Shown piece after piece: positions 49,701 through 60,901 of a DNA stretch of 64,000 nucleotides. The DNA comes from Antedon mediterranea (Eukaryota > Echinodermata > Crinoidea > Comatulida > Antedonidae), in the NCBI RefSeq assembly GCF_964355755.1, contig NC_092671.1, positions 2,088,501-2,152,500 of the forward strand, in the 5' to 3' direction. Each line of letters begins with the position of its first letter. Positions within the stretch are counted from its first letter, which is position 1. A model generated the notes under the pieces. The model worked only from the letters and a program-made list of their open reading frames with translations. It was not told the DNA's origin and made no database searches. A program made the position numbers and the translations under genes.

Positions 49701-51426
49701 ATTTATACATTACAGATTGGAAGAATCAGAACAAGCCAGGCTAGCAATGGCAAAGGAGTTTGCTAAGCTTGAGGTATTTAAATTTTTAAGTAATTATTTT
49801 AATTAGCATTAGTATTAAAAATTCCATAGCAATATGCCTAAATAATAATAAATTTTGTCATTGCATAAGGCTTTGTCCACACTATAAACTCAAAATCACT
49901 CACTATCAAAAATGTGTGATTTGCCCAAATATGGTAGTCGTATGTCCATCAAGTGTGACAGTGTTGACATTGATGTTGATATTGATAGTTGTCTTATGTT
50001 GTTAAATAAACATTTTCTTTTGTGAATCTTTTTTTTGTAGACCGCTGTAGAGGTTGAGCAAAACAAACGACTACAAGTTGAAGAGTCTCTCTTCAGAGCA
50101 CAAGACCAACTTAAGTTTGAAGCTAACAAGCTACCGCCCCCCACATCTGAATACAGCAGCATCATGATCGATGATAGTGGTAGTGCGCCCTCTATGCTTC
50201 CTCACTCGTCCGATACCATTCTTAGTAAGAAAGCCTTACCTCCTCCTTCTTCAAGGGAATTTAATTTTCTGCGGGCAGACACAACCCTTGGTATGTTTGT
50301 ATTGATACAGAAATAAAAATACTGTCGCCTTTGATGCACTTTGTAAAATGCCTGCGCCGGTTTGTTTTACTCCTTTCAACTTTATTTAGTCATTTATTTT
50401 TTTCAATATTTATTAGTTCAGATTTTATTTTAGGCTTCAATGCGTACATGCATGTTTTACTTCATTTCTCTGTCCCCATATGTATGTATTTCTCAATGAG
50501 AATGCATTATATTTCAGTCTTTTTGTTATTTCAACCTTACATCCCACAGTATATTTTTTGTAAAAATTGTTTTTATTCTGTAAAATTTTGCTGTACAAAG
50601 CATGCATTGGTAACCATCATAATGTCACAGTTTATGTGTACTTTCATTGATTCATGTGTTCTTTATCACTTGTTTTTGTGTACTTGCATAGATTCATGTA
50701 ACTATTACTGTACAAAGTATTGTATGAATTGTACACCAGATATGTGCATTAGAAACCATGATGTCACAGTTTATGTGTACTTTCATTGATTCATGTGTTC
50801 TTTATCACTTGTTTTTGTGTACTGTCATAGATTCATGTAACTATTACTGTACAAAGTATTGTACACCAGTTATGTTATGTTCATTGGTAACCATCATGTC
50901 ACATTTTATGTGTAAATTCTCTGATTCATGTGTTCCTTGTCACTTGTTTTTGTGTACTGTCATAGATTCATGTGTAATTTTTATATTATTAACTGATTTA
51001 ATATTTGAAACACAATGATTGATAAATAACTATTTCTTCTTTGGTCTTTAGCTCGTCATGCGCATTCATTTACCTCTCATGTGAAACGTTGGTGCCAAGG
51101 TAGAAAGTAAGTAGCCTTCTCAAGATAAAAGAAACCTTTCATTTTCACTACCGAGTGTAACAGTCATTCTGAGCACGCTTAAAACATACGAACGACATTT
51201 ATAGTGGTTACCAGCTCGCACTCTATTATACTTTTATAATTTAAAACAATTGAATTATTAGTTGTTTATTGATTTATATTTTTTCTACATTTATTTATGA
51301 TCTGTATGTATTTTTATATTCCACAGTCAATACTTCCAACGCAAGTTCCGTCAAAACCCACCTCTACTATCGTTATATCTATTCTTAGTACATGCTGCTC
51401 TAGTGTATATGTTGTACATATGCTAA
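31722..51426 (+). CDS. GOLGB1: Giantin (golgin B1), complete coding region, 19 coding exons, 3,083 aa
   Basis: Giantin is a tail-anchored Golgi-rim coiled-coil tether. Exons: 31722-31853, 31972-32163, 32709-32828, 34357-34713, 34977-35141, 35261-36247, 37314-37431, 37820-37971, 38290-38475, 39828-39978, 40816-41099, 42767-42910, 43281-48781, 48965-49142, 49386-49507, 49716-49773, 50041-50290, 51052-51106, 51327-51426. The sum is 9,252 bp; human giantin is about 3,259 residues. The N-terminus is MWSRFSNLAQNV with an 11-Ala run; it then matches giantin in QLKDMIREKDAQLRQKETDM and KFKLQAKAKISSLNNQIDEL. Nearly all the rest is Glu/Lys/Gln-rich heptad coiled coil. A Pro-rich break (KLPPPTSEYSS) precedes the end. 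The final exon encodes basic residues then LLSLYLFLVHAALVYMLYIC-stop, a C-terminal membrane anchor with almost no lumenal tail, as in giantin. The 5,501-bp exon encodes 60% of the protein. Confidence 0.95.
32191..32345 (+). repeat. Dispersed repeat shared by two giantin introns, copy 1
   Basis: The segment ATTCATTTCCTTTATTTCAG-ATAGTACATCCATATACGAT, then ACCAGGAAATT and TTTGCACCA, recurs in the same order at 40087-40230. The two copies are too diverged to be a recent duplication. The class is unknown. Confidence 0.6.
38615..38963 (+). repeat. 25-bp minisatellite, 14 units, splice-acceptor-like
   Basis: The unit is CACAGCCTAGGGTCTTGTGT plus TTCCT. Each unit boundary reads pyrimidine-rich then CACAG, resembling a 3' splice site. 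It lies in giantin intron 9 (38476-39827), 140 bp after the donor at 38475. Confidence 0.95.
39636..39724 (+). mobile_element. CArG-family MITE, copy 7 (internally deleted)
   Basis: The terminal repeats TGTCTACACTATCAAACTTT and AATTTGATAGTGTAGACAGA are intact, but the centre is reduced to GATGTGCATAG, so both CArG boxes are missing. It lies in a giantin intron 100 bp before the exon at 39828. Confidence 0.85.
40087..40230 (+). repeat. Dispersed repeat shared by two giantin introns, copy 2
   Basis: This is the counterpart of 32191-32345: ATTTCCTTTATTTCGGATGG, TACATCCATATACAAAATAT, ACCAGGAAATTGACA and TTTGCACCA appear in the same order. Confidence 0.6.
41175..41969 (-). mobile_element. TACCG...CGGTA TIR element, copy B
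   Basis: The termini are identical to the element at 2584-3488, and the interior is homologous but reversed: it starts with the CACCCCCTCACTGAGAGTA block and ends with the TTAGAGGTCAAATTTGCGTG block. It lies in the giantin intron between exons ending 41099 and starting 42767. The internal ~70-bp duplication of copy A is absent here. Confidence 0.85.
42097..42739 (+). repeat. Dispersed repeat with ACCTCCGCCAAGGAGGT start
   Basis: It starts with the perfect short hairpin ACCTCCGCCAAGGAGGT followed by TTTGTGTAATCGGTAGCGTG and (TTTG)n. It closes with AGGTGGAGGTATGCACTCTC and GGAGTGGCTTTCTAGTT. I recall such ends from repeats in several invertebrate genomes; the class is unknown to me. Its right end lies only 27 bp before the giantin exon at 42767. 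Confidence 0.55.
43012..43143 (+). mobile_element. CArG-family MITE, copy 8
   Basis: The ends are GGCTCTGTCCACACTATCAA and AGTTTGAAAGTGTAGACAGA-GCTTTAG. The internal CArG-like sites are mutated (CATGTACAGT, CTTATTTGCG). It lies in a giantin intron. Confidence 0.85.
49866..49960 (+). mobile_element. CArG-family MITE, copy 9 (degenerate)
   Basis: The left end GGCTTTGTCCACACTATAAA and internal AATGTGTGATTTGCCCAAAT with ATGGTAGTCG remain, but the right end is not recognisable. It lies in a giantin intron. Confidence 0.5.
50595..50975 (+). repeat. ~130-bp tandem repeat, nearly three copies
   Basis: Each unit runs from TGTACAAAGYATTG through GTAACCATCATGTCACAGTT, TTCATTGATTCATGTGTTCT and CACTTGTTTTTGTGTACT to ATAGATTCATGTAACTATTA. 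It lies in the giantin intron before the exon at 51052. Short open frames here (50331-50789, 50758-51018) are repeat artefacts. Confidence 0.85.
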
Positions 51427-53165
51427 ACACACAGTTACTAAAACAAGTCATCATCTCATCTCCCAGAGGACTACAAGACTACAGTTACTACTAGTCTGTC
51501 AGGTATTCTGTATTTATTAATAACCAAATGTTTGAGTTGTTTCTGCCTTATATCTGTATATTCTACTCACTTATGTGTAACAAGCCGGTAGCCAGGATTT
51601 TTATAGTAGGGGGTGCTGGGGGAGGGGAGAGATTCTTCTTCCACAAAAGTTGCAAAAAAATGGTCAGGCAAGTTAGGGCTATTTAATGTCATCTTCAATG
51701 CTGTTAAAAAGGCCACATCAAGAAAGGGGGGGCTTTTTGTACTCTGAAATTGACAGTTGTGTAGCCTATTATGACCCACCTTATGAAATAGTGCAGTTAA
51801 TGCACAGATGTAATATATTTCAATTTAAACTGCACATTATTATAATTGTTTTTGTTATAATTTTATTTTAAATTTTGTTTCTGTTTATCATTATTATAAT
51901 ACATTTATTGCAAACTAGAATTTTTTTTTTATTAAACAGTAATACTAAACTATTTTATAATTTTTGAGGAACTGTATTTTCTCATGTAAAATACTCACAC
52001 AATATCAATCGTGCTATTTTAAAGTCAGCTTTTTAAATCTTCACATTTTGTTCCATTCAAATAATCATTATCAACTTCACTATGTGAATATTTAAATTTT
52101 AATAAAATGTAATCATGATTTATTATGTAAGTATCTTGTATTATAAGATAATATTTTATTTAGTATTTGAATTGAATGATCGATTGATTGATTAAAGTAT
52201 TGATTAGTTGATTGATTAATTGATCGATTGATTGGTGGATTGGTGGTGGTTGTTAGATATAAACCTAAAGAGCTTATTTAATTAACTTTAAGTATGTTAT
52301 AAAGAAGTGTATGTAATAAATGTCATGAACATTTAAAGATTTATATAAAGTTTATTTCAGTTTTCTTTAAAATATTAATTATTAATAAATTAATTCATCA
52401 ACTCTGTGTTACATATGGTACAACAATACATTATTTAAAGATTTATATAAAATTTATTTCAGTTTTCTCTCACAATATAAACAAAGCTTAATTATTAATA
52501 AATTTGTTTGTATTCAGTAATTCCGTGTGATATGCTACAACAATACATTATTTTATATATTTAATCTATGCCTGTAAATGTCTATCTTACGTCTACTATT
52601 TCAGTAATTGTCTATGTTATAGACACAATACATGTTTTGATGTGGACATTACACACACACAACAAACCTAAATATAGAACACACTTTTCAATATATAGTA
52701 TTTTTATATTTTATCTACTATTTCAGCTTTTTTCTATACACACAGAAACATACATAACAAACTAATTCATTACTTGTCAGTCTATAATATTTCAGATTTT
52801 GTTTCTTTGATTTATAAAATAAAATTCTTTACAAAATATTAAAGCCTCATTTTACAAAATACATTAAATTGCATTGTTTTTAATGTTAAACACGAACCAA
52901 GAAGACACCTTTAAAATGAATACTGTAATTTAAAGATGTAAATGTTACAGGATTCAATATAACAAGATATAATTCATTAATGGCAAAACTGTGAAAATTT
53001 TAATTACTGTTAATAATACATAAACAAATTATGTAAATATGCTATATCGATGGATATTTTAATAGTGTGATAAAAACGCCTCAGATGGGATTCTAACAAG
53101 GCAATTTAATGAAACATAGCTTAATGGTGGATTTACTGCCCATGGCAGCGGGTGGTGTACTATAA
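51427..53165. other. 3' flank of giantin, convergent with the transporter gene
   Basis: AT-rich 3' UTR and intergenic sequence. GATT-rich short repeats lie at 52170-52240. Related blocks with TTTATATAAARTTTATTTCAG occur at about 52341 and 52441. No gene was seen. Confidence 0.4.
52101..52106 (+). terminator. Candidate giantin polyadenylation signal
   Basis: AATAAA lies 675 bp after the giantin stop codon and is the first plus-strand copy I noticed; another is at about 52316. Confidence 0.35.
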
Positions 53166-53297
53166 AGCTCTGTCTACACTATCAAACTTGTGACAACAAA
53201 ATGTAATGTGCCCATATATGGACACGATGACGTCACATCACTATATTTGGGCACATCACACTTTTCTGTAAAACTAGTTTGATAGTGTAGACAGAGA
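53166..53297 (+). mobile_element. CArG-bearing MITE, copy 10
   Basis: A near-complete copy: AAAGCTCTGTCTACACTATC, CCATATATGGACACGATGAC, then ACTAGTTTGATAGTGTAGAC-AGAG. It lies 180 bp beyond the stop codon of the minus-strand transporter gene and may fall in its 3' UTR. Confidence 0.9.
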
Positions 53298-53478
53298 TTC
53301 GAACAAGAAACCATTACTGCTTTATGGTAGATTTACATGCTTACAAGAAATTTTGGGAATTATATATAGAAGACGACTGACGAATTGACCATCTTCCTGC
53401 TACAACGTCTGATGAGGACCGTAACACGATGCGTTTCTAGCATCTGCACTCGACACAAGCGCGTAATTTGTTCCAACT

Positions 53479-56400
53479 TTATAAATGAGCAGCACTTGCG
53501 TTGACGTAACAAGGCACCGTAAACGATGACGCACCGGATGCCATGTCATCGATTGCTGAGAACGTTGATGCAATTCCACCGAATATTCCAATTAAAATTA
53601 TCTCGTAATGAATCACTCTTTCGTAAAGAGGGATTATCCTGAAGGAAAAAATGGAAAAATATGCTAAAACTTGTAATGTGTCTCATGGGTTTTTGTTCCC
53701 GCTTCGGATGATCGAAGGTTGTTAAAAGGAGAGATGTTGTAAGCAGAGAAGAAATATATTCTATATATGTATGGAAGAGATGTTTACACACACAGAACAA
53801 CTACCACACGACCAACTACCACACGGATAACTACCCCTGGACAACTACCCCCTTGACAACTACCACACGACCAACTACCACACGGATAACTACCACCCGG
53901 ACAACTACCACACGGATAACTACCCCCCGGACAACTACCCCCTTGACAACTACCACACAAACAACTACCATACGGACAACTACCCCTGGACAATACCACC
54001 CGGACAATAAAGTTTGCACCTCATTCTCCCAGTACAAAATAAGTCTTTTGTTTTGAGTAAGAATTAAGTTTGTAGATACTTACACAGGTTTATTGCCATC
54101 ATCTTCCATTGTCATCAGACGAATGTAGAATAAAGACGGAAAAACAAACGTTAGAAAAACTACAGTCGAGCCTCCGACCAGAGATAAAATAGCACCAAAA
54201 TGAGGGATAGTTTCAGCAACAAACAAATTACATGCTACGACAAACGACCGCACGATGCAGCGTTTTATTCCGAACCCTGAAAATAAAGATTAAAAATTAA
54301 AGTTATTTTCTTACAAACGAGAACATCTGAGATTTGGAAGCGACGGCGAAGGATTGATAAAGATAACACCGATGTACCAAAGGGATAGTTTAAAGCTTCG
54401 TTCTCAATGGTGGAGACGCAACATAAGAACGTAACGCAACGTGATTTGACCAATCACAAGCGATGAAATATTCAAACTGTCGCTTATCATTGGTCAACAC
54501 GCTTACGTTGCGTTACGTCCTTGTGTTGCGTCTCTAGTGAGAACCACTCTTCAATGTTGTGTGACGTCAAATGAGAATGAGAGGATTTCGACATGTGTAG
54601 ATTTGTTGGCAACATGATTCTGAGGATGGTAGTTATTGTCGGGCAACAGTGGTTAACCAATGGAAGAGTAATTTATGTGAAGAGACATGCCGCGAGTTGG
54701 GTTGTATTGAGGATCCAGATTCCGATCCAGGAAAGAAAGGAACAATAACTGTAGAAATATAGTGTTTTAATTCTTTTTTAAAGACAATACGTTTAACTTG
54801 AAATAACGTACAGTAATGTGAACATCAACACTAACCTGGTTTGACCCCTAGAGCTTCCTCAAACTGTTGACAAAAAGGATTTATAACAATAATGTAGCCA
54901 AACGTGAGGTGAGCAGTTATCAACACTGTCACAGTGGTAGTAATGCCACCGGGTGACATAAGTGATAGAATACTGTCACCGTTTGGGTTCGTGTCCAACT
55001 TGTCACCGTAGATGAAATACCCGGATGTTGCCACTGGTAGATACATTAAGACAATAACTGTAATAATAAATTATTATTCTAATCGGATTGAAGACAACAA
55101 TATTTAAAAGTATACTCTTCTCTAACTCCTCCAAATATTTTGGGATAGGCCCTACTTCTTGCGTAGCTAACGCCGATGACAAAAACTATAAATGTACACT
55201 GCTAAACCTTGATTGCTTAGCTAATAATACTTGTCGTTCAAGTTGCAGGCGCTAACATATATTACAGAACCTACCAACTGAAATAAAATATTTCCCAACA
55301 ATTGTTTCATTTAAAGCTAAGATATCAATCTTATTTTTTCCACAAAACTAACTTTTTCCCCCGATTTATTTTGTATTTAGGACCACAATGCAAAACAGGT
55401 TTTCTTTTACCTGATTGTGTAATCCTGGATAAAGATGTAAATAATAAATAAATAAATAAATAAATACAATATTTGTCTATATAATATTTCATTAATCAAT
55501 AATATCAACTTTACTATACCTGCATAAGACCATATTACACCCCATTTAAAATTACTAGGTCTCTTCATGTCGTGTTGGATTGTCGGAAAGGCGGCATGTC
55601 CTCCAAATGCAAATAAAATAGTACCAAATGCGACAAAGAACTTCTTGAATGTTGTGTTGGAATGTTGTGGTTCTGGGTTAATCTTAATGTCCATTAGAAT
55701 CTGTACAAACATCAGTAGACATGCGAGCACGGTAGCTGACATCGCACCGACTGCAATCGGCCTATATTCAATTGAAGTTTACATTGATTCAGGATTGAAA
55801 GCGCTTATGAATGTTACTTTATTACATGGATCTTCGTAATAAGAAGATGCTTTTACATACGAACCAGAAAGATGGGTAATAGCAATTTAAATTGTACCTG
55901 TCGTTTAAGCCAAACTTTATAAATAAGTACGGTAAATAAACACTTATGTTAGTTTGTTTTCTCGTGTGAACACAAAAGTATACTTTTTCTCGTGCGAACA
56001 CGAAAGTATACGTATAATAATTATTGAAAAGAAGTTGTTCTCTTTTGTGTGGGAGAAAACTCAGTACTACTGTATACGGGGGTATACCCAGTATTAAAAT
56101 GTGTTGTATTCAAAGACGACAAAGCCAATAAACGACAATGCAGACATAATGTTGACGAATGTGCACTGTTTATATTATTACGAATGAGGGTACGTTTATT
56201 GTAAATACATAATAGAAGAATAACGGTTAAAAAAGAACGACGTTTCAACAGCATCATGGGGTCATTATCAAGTCCAATGAATGAAATTTTATTATTGTTT
56301 TAATTATAAGAAAACAAACTAACCAGAAATCCTTTGGTGTTCCAAGCCAAGTAAACGGACATAGAACAGCGGCTATAATAGGCAACCAGGCGCAAAATGA

Positions 56401-58493
56401 TATTCCTCCAGTGAACAGGGATTGTATATTCTCTGATGCTATGAGTAGAAATACAGTACTGACGCCGAACAATGTAAAAAGTACGCAGAAACTGACAATA
56501 TACCTAAAGATAAACGAAATATTTGACATTGCCAATGCAGAATTAATAAAAATACATTTCCTTCTAAATTTTATAAAAATTCAGATTTTTATTAGAACGC
56601 AAAAGAATTCATCAAGACGCTTGGATGATGAAGCTTGTCACCCTGTTCAATCAAGGATCTAACCAGACGCTGAGCTCCGGAGATCAAAGGTTTTACCTGT
56701 TACTGCAATATGATAACGATCAGTTCAACGCCCCTTAATATAGATCAAAGGACTTATACGAGTTCCTATTTTGGCAAGGCGAGCTCAGTGTCTTGTTGGA
56801 TTGCCTTGTCCTAATTCTCTTTAGATCTTACTTGATCACACGATGGGTCGTGCGTGTCAGCGAAACAAAATACTTCTAAAATGGATGTGTTTATTTCATC
56901 AGTGTTTGGACACGGGAGCTAACAGAACACTCGCTGATTTGTACAATTGGGCGCATTTTACAATACGTTTGTGTGGTCAGCAAAGACCTGAGCCAATGTC
57001 ATGTAATCGAAAATTCGTTATTAAGAACAGTTACTTACTTTCCAGGGTTTCCAAATGCCTCGTACCCAATAGCAGGATAAGGGTATGGCACGTGTTCCCT
57101 GTAGAGTGGAAATCGGTTTTGTAAAATGATCCAACATCGACCAAGAATAATGGCAGTGTACGCTGATGATATTGCACACAAGATGATCATAACTATGCCG
57201 AACCAACCTAAGATATACAAACTATTGTTAACATTAATAATCGTTTACACAGACGCGGCAACGATAGGCGAAAAACCTTGTAGTTGTCCCACGTAGAATC
57301 TGTATTTATCCGAGCGGGTTTCCGCTCAACTACACGTCCGCTCTGCGTTTTGCGTAAATGGTCATAAATAAATATAACATAGCTTCTATATTATTGATCC
57401 GCTTATACCGTTAACCGCTCGTCTGTGTAAATTGGCATTTATATTCTTTGAAAAATACCATTTGGGACAATACATGAAGCTTCATATCATAGGCCTAATA
57501 TGTTTTATTTCTCAATTGTATTTTTGATGCTGCATCGTTTTTATTTGATCATTTCCATGATGTATTTATAGGCATAATTGGCAACGGTCGTCCGTGTGTG
57601 ATAAGAATATTACTATTAAGTAATACAATCATTTAGCCCGAAAATGAATCCAAACAAATGTCTATCCTACCAGTATCAACCACCGCCTTCGGCAGGGCTA
57701 GAACACCACTTCCAGCCATCTCACCGACAACAAACACCCCTGCGGTCAAAATAGTCAAACCCTTAAATAAGATAAAAGTTTGAATATTAAGTTTACAATT
57801 CGTTTAAGCGAAGACGTAATCCGTTCAACGAAAAATAAATCTGTTTAACAGAAAACAAATTATTACTTCAACACATTTTTAATCTGTTTAAATAAGAAGT
57901 TCAACTTCTATGTTAATGAATCTTTAAGTTGTATAATGCTGCTGCAGGCCTATGCTATGGAATCAGCAGACCGGATTTAGTAGCGTGATTCCCAGACGCA
58001 AGAACGTACGCGCAACGCAAGCGAGTTGACCAATAAATGACAAGCCACTGTTCGAATAATCACTTGTGATTGGTCATATCACTTACGTTGCGTTACGTCC
58101 TTGCGTTGAGTCGCTAGTTGGAACCAAGCTTTAGTAAGACCTAAGCCTATTGAAATTGACCAATTTCAAGTTTACGACTACTATAGAAAATGTCATTTTT
58201 GTTGTGAATAAAATTTAGGTGAATTCGTTGAAACAAGGCAACCTTGGTTAAAATAACGAATATATAGCATTACAAGTCTAAATGATCTACTCTTTTACCC
58301 ACTCGACATGGTTATATATAAACTGGGTGTTTACACAAAAAATGTCGTTGTTTACATAAACCCTGGTATTATATATTACGGAAGAATTATATAGGACTTT
58401 GTATAATGATAATAGTGTTTGATTTACCTTAACTGTTCCGGCATCGACATTAGCCGTCATGAGTGGTGTTAACTCGTCCTGTAAACTCATCAT
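53479..58493 (-). CDS. Amino acid/auxin permease (AAAP, Aa_trans) family transporter, 8 coding exons
   Basis: This is a multi-pass amino-acid transporter of the SLC32/36/38 superfamily. Exons: 58493-58428, 57761-57671, 57207-57039, 56503-56324, 55761-55520, 55057-54836, 54276-54084, 53638-53479. The sum is 1,323 bp, 440 residues. The start [12 protein letters not shown] is the first ATG after an acceptor at about 58502. The cytosolic N-terminus is short, then TM1 reads [20 protein letters not shown], the family's signature helix. Other helices are [57 protein letters not shown] (TM6 region, strongly conserved), [26 protein letters not shown] and [20 protein letters not shown]. About ten to eleven helices are expected. 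It resembles the invertebrate AVT1-like/SKAT-1-like branch, but substrate and subfamily cannot be told from this. It is divergent to the RWD-RING gene. Confidence 0.9.
53805..54002 (+). repeat. ACAACTACC minisatellite in the transporter's last intron
   Basis: About 13 units of ~15 bp are present, of the form ACAACTACCACACGG / ATAACTACCCCCCGG / ACAACTACCCCCTTG, with higher-order runs of four or five units. It lies in the intron between 54084 and 53638. Frames open through it encode only Thr/Arg or Gly/Val/Cys repeats. Confidence 0.9.
54400..54545. mobile_element. Foldback MITE (GACGCAAC family), copy 1
   Basis: The arms GAGACGCAACATAAGAACGT-AACGCAACGT and ACGTTGCGTTACGTCCTTGT-GTTGCGTCTC pair around a short loop near 54475. 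The outermost ends are GTTCTCAATGG and TAGTGAGAACCA. Each arm includes GACCAAT. It lies in the transporter intron between 54836 and 54276. Confidence 0.8.
57983..58126. mobile_element. Foldback MITE (GACGCAAC family), copy 2
   Basis: Same design as copy 1: CAGACGCAAGAACGTACGCG-CAACGCAAG, GTTGACCAATAAATGACAAG, then GATTGGTCATATCACTTACG-TTGCGTTACGTCC. It lies in the first coding intron of the same transporter gene. Confidence 0.75.
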
Positions 58494-60439
58494 GTATGTC
58501 TATTAAAATTACATAAACAACATTTATTTTCGTATAGGCCTAAACTCATATTTACGTCAATAACAATACAACATAATAGCGCAATGCATTAAAAATCGGT
58601 TTTAATAAAAAGAATGTTAGGCCCTTATGGAAAATCACAACCTGCCGATGATGTCGCTCAAGCGTATTTCTTTTAATTTTAAAACGATAAACTTATTATA
58701 CCAAAGAAGACTATCTGTACACATAATAATATTGAAGTTAAAATGTGAATAGAATATACAAGCGTTTAAACCAATTCAGATCTAGGCTTAGTAGGCTATT
58801 ATAATATTATATTAGGCCTATACTAGTTTTCCACTGAGAGTAATATATATTAACGGTTGAATTATTAATTCATAACCGTGTAGCCTATCACGAGTTATAT
58901 ATCCGCCTCCTGCGGTGCAGTGGATCCATAGAGTGTACGATGCTGTACCATGCATGGTGTAAGGTGGTTTCGCAAATGTTTAAAATAAATGATAGGAATG
59001 ATAATATTAAATATATTAATTAAATTAATGATGGAGAGATATACAATTCACCGTAAAACTATTACACAAGCGTAAATAATCCACACCGAAACACTCACTG
59101 CAGATTATGACGATACAAAATATAAACTCTTTTTAAAGTGGTGGTGGTGGTGGTCGCACCCCAGGAACCAATGAGTAGACCCCGCCCCCTCCCCCAACTG
59201 AAACCAGTTTTTCAATGTATAGTAAATATAGGCCTACCTAGGAAAATATGTCATTTTTTAAAAGTAAACTAGTTAATTCGCATCTACCAACGTACGATCT
59301 CTGTCATCGACAAAGTTACTAATCAAACAAAGTTAAGTAAAGTAATTAGTAAGGTACCCTATTAATTATAGGCCTACTTACTTTTTTTGGTTTCTTGGTC
59401 CCTGGTTCCTTCTACTATCTTGTCTAGTGTTGTTGGAATCAACCTTTATCGCTCCTAATATCATGGTTCAAAGGACAGAAACGTACCAATCACGTGATAC
59501 TACAACCAACAATTATTATCATGGAGGATTTATTTATGTTCTGTAATTTCGTCATCCGGCGCATAAAGCCAATATGACATTATTACACCTTTGTATAGTA
59601 GTAGCCGTAGAAGTAGACGACCGATTTTGTTTCGGTCTCACTGTTTCGATCGCGTAAATTGTATTAGGGCTACGTAGTAGACCAACTAATAACGGGACAC
59701 CTTTAAAAGCCCCCTGAAAGAAAGTGTCCTTAGAGGTGGTGTCCCAATGAGTTATTTCACCATTTTCTTCGTCTGTGACCATGTCCCACTTCCTCATAAG
59801 TAAAATAATTATTTTTGATCAATGACAAAGCACATTTTGCTTATTGTCGTGGAAGATCCAAAATGTATTGAAACTTGATTAGAGGGTAGGTAGGGGGTGA
59901 GGAAAGAAAAAGTTGGTTTGATTGTTGTTTCTTTATTATTATTTATGTTCGCAATGATGATTCTGATAGTTTCATTTTTACGACCGCGTAGGCCTATAAT
60001 GTGTTAATTTTGTCACTGACGTGATCTAGGATTCGTTGTACATTTTTATATTTTTGAACAATAAAAATGATTTTTACAGACTGCGCACGCTAATAAATTA
60101 CAGCGTACGTGAATATTTTGGTTTAGTGTGCCCATGTTGGAAATTTTGATTTCATTTATAATCTCGCTGGCTTGTTTAGGCTATATTGGCGTTTCATACC
60201 TGACACACTGACATCACCGATCATCGTTGAGGTCGAGAAAAGTTGTTTTGTCCTGGCTGGGATTCCCCTCACTCGTCTAGTAGGCTAGCCTAGCCTTTAG
60301 GTTAGATCTCCACACAAATAATAATATAGTAAGATCTTATAATAATATGCATATGTATGTAAACAATTATTGATATACTAGTTTAGCATGTAGCTAATCT
60401 TCTATCTGATGGAGGCCTATTTATGGATGCCTATCTTGG
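58494..60439. other. Upstream region of the transporter, no supported gene
   Basis: A GT-AG-compatible open segment at 59464-59382 (MILGAIKVDS...) runs into a stop if joined to the transporter's first coding exon, so at best it is 5' UTR. An 81-codon minus-strand frame at 59797-59552 has no recognised domain. A GGT run lies at about 59140. Confidence 0.4.
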
Positions 60440-60740
60440 CCTCTTGACTGGCAGACCCGGCTAGCCTACTAGCTAGCTAGGCCTAGCCTAGCTAGGGCTA
60501 GGTTAGTTAGGCCTAGCTAGGCCTAGCTAGGCCTAGCAGTAGTACTATAGGCTACAGTAACTAGCTTGCTCTCCCTAACTATTCACTGCCGAAAAGGTAT
60601 TGGTAACTAGGCCTAGGATAATAATTAATATGCCTACTGAGTAAGATGAACAAGTAGGACTAGCCTAGCCTCCGATCCTATCTAGGCCTAGGCCTATACT
60701 AGGCCTAGCTAGGCCTATACTATATACGTAGGCCTAGGCC
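60440..60740. repeat. TAGGCCTAGC palindromic low-complexity tract
   Basis: Dense overlapping CTAGGCCTAG, GCCTAGCTAGG and AGGCCTA motifs occur in loose clusters rather than as an ordered tandem array. The tract is within 200-450 bp upstream of the first coding exon of the RWD-RING gene and probably lies in its 5' non-coding region. Confidence 0.8.
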
Positions 60741-60901
60741 TATATAGGGCCTTTGTTTTTAATTAATATCTAACTTCATAATATGACAGTGTAGTGACAC
60801 ATTTAGTAATTTAAATAACCATTAGTTTTATTTTTAATTTATTTGATTTTGTCTTGCCAAAAAAATCACTTTTTCATTTTCTGATTTACAGATTTGTTAT
60901 A

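Noticed and set aside
50331-51018. Cys-rich repeated ORFs (SCVLYHLFLCT...)
   Set aside because: They are produced by the ~130-bp tandem repeat in a giantin intron; no start context or splice support.
59382-59464. Possible first coding exon of the transporter (MILGAIKVDS...)
   Set aside because: Splicing its GTAAGT donor to the acceptor at about 58502 gives a stop before the conserved frame; the start at 58493 is sufficient.
59552-59797. 81-codon minus-strand ORF starting MRKWDMVTDEENGEI
   Set aside because: It reads somewhat like protein but has no recognised domain, no splice partners that I could find and no homologue I know. It was kept out of the gene list.
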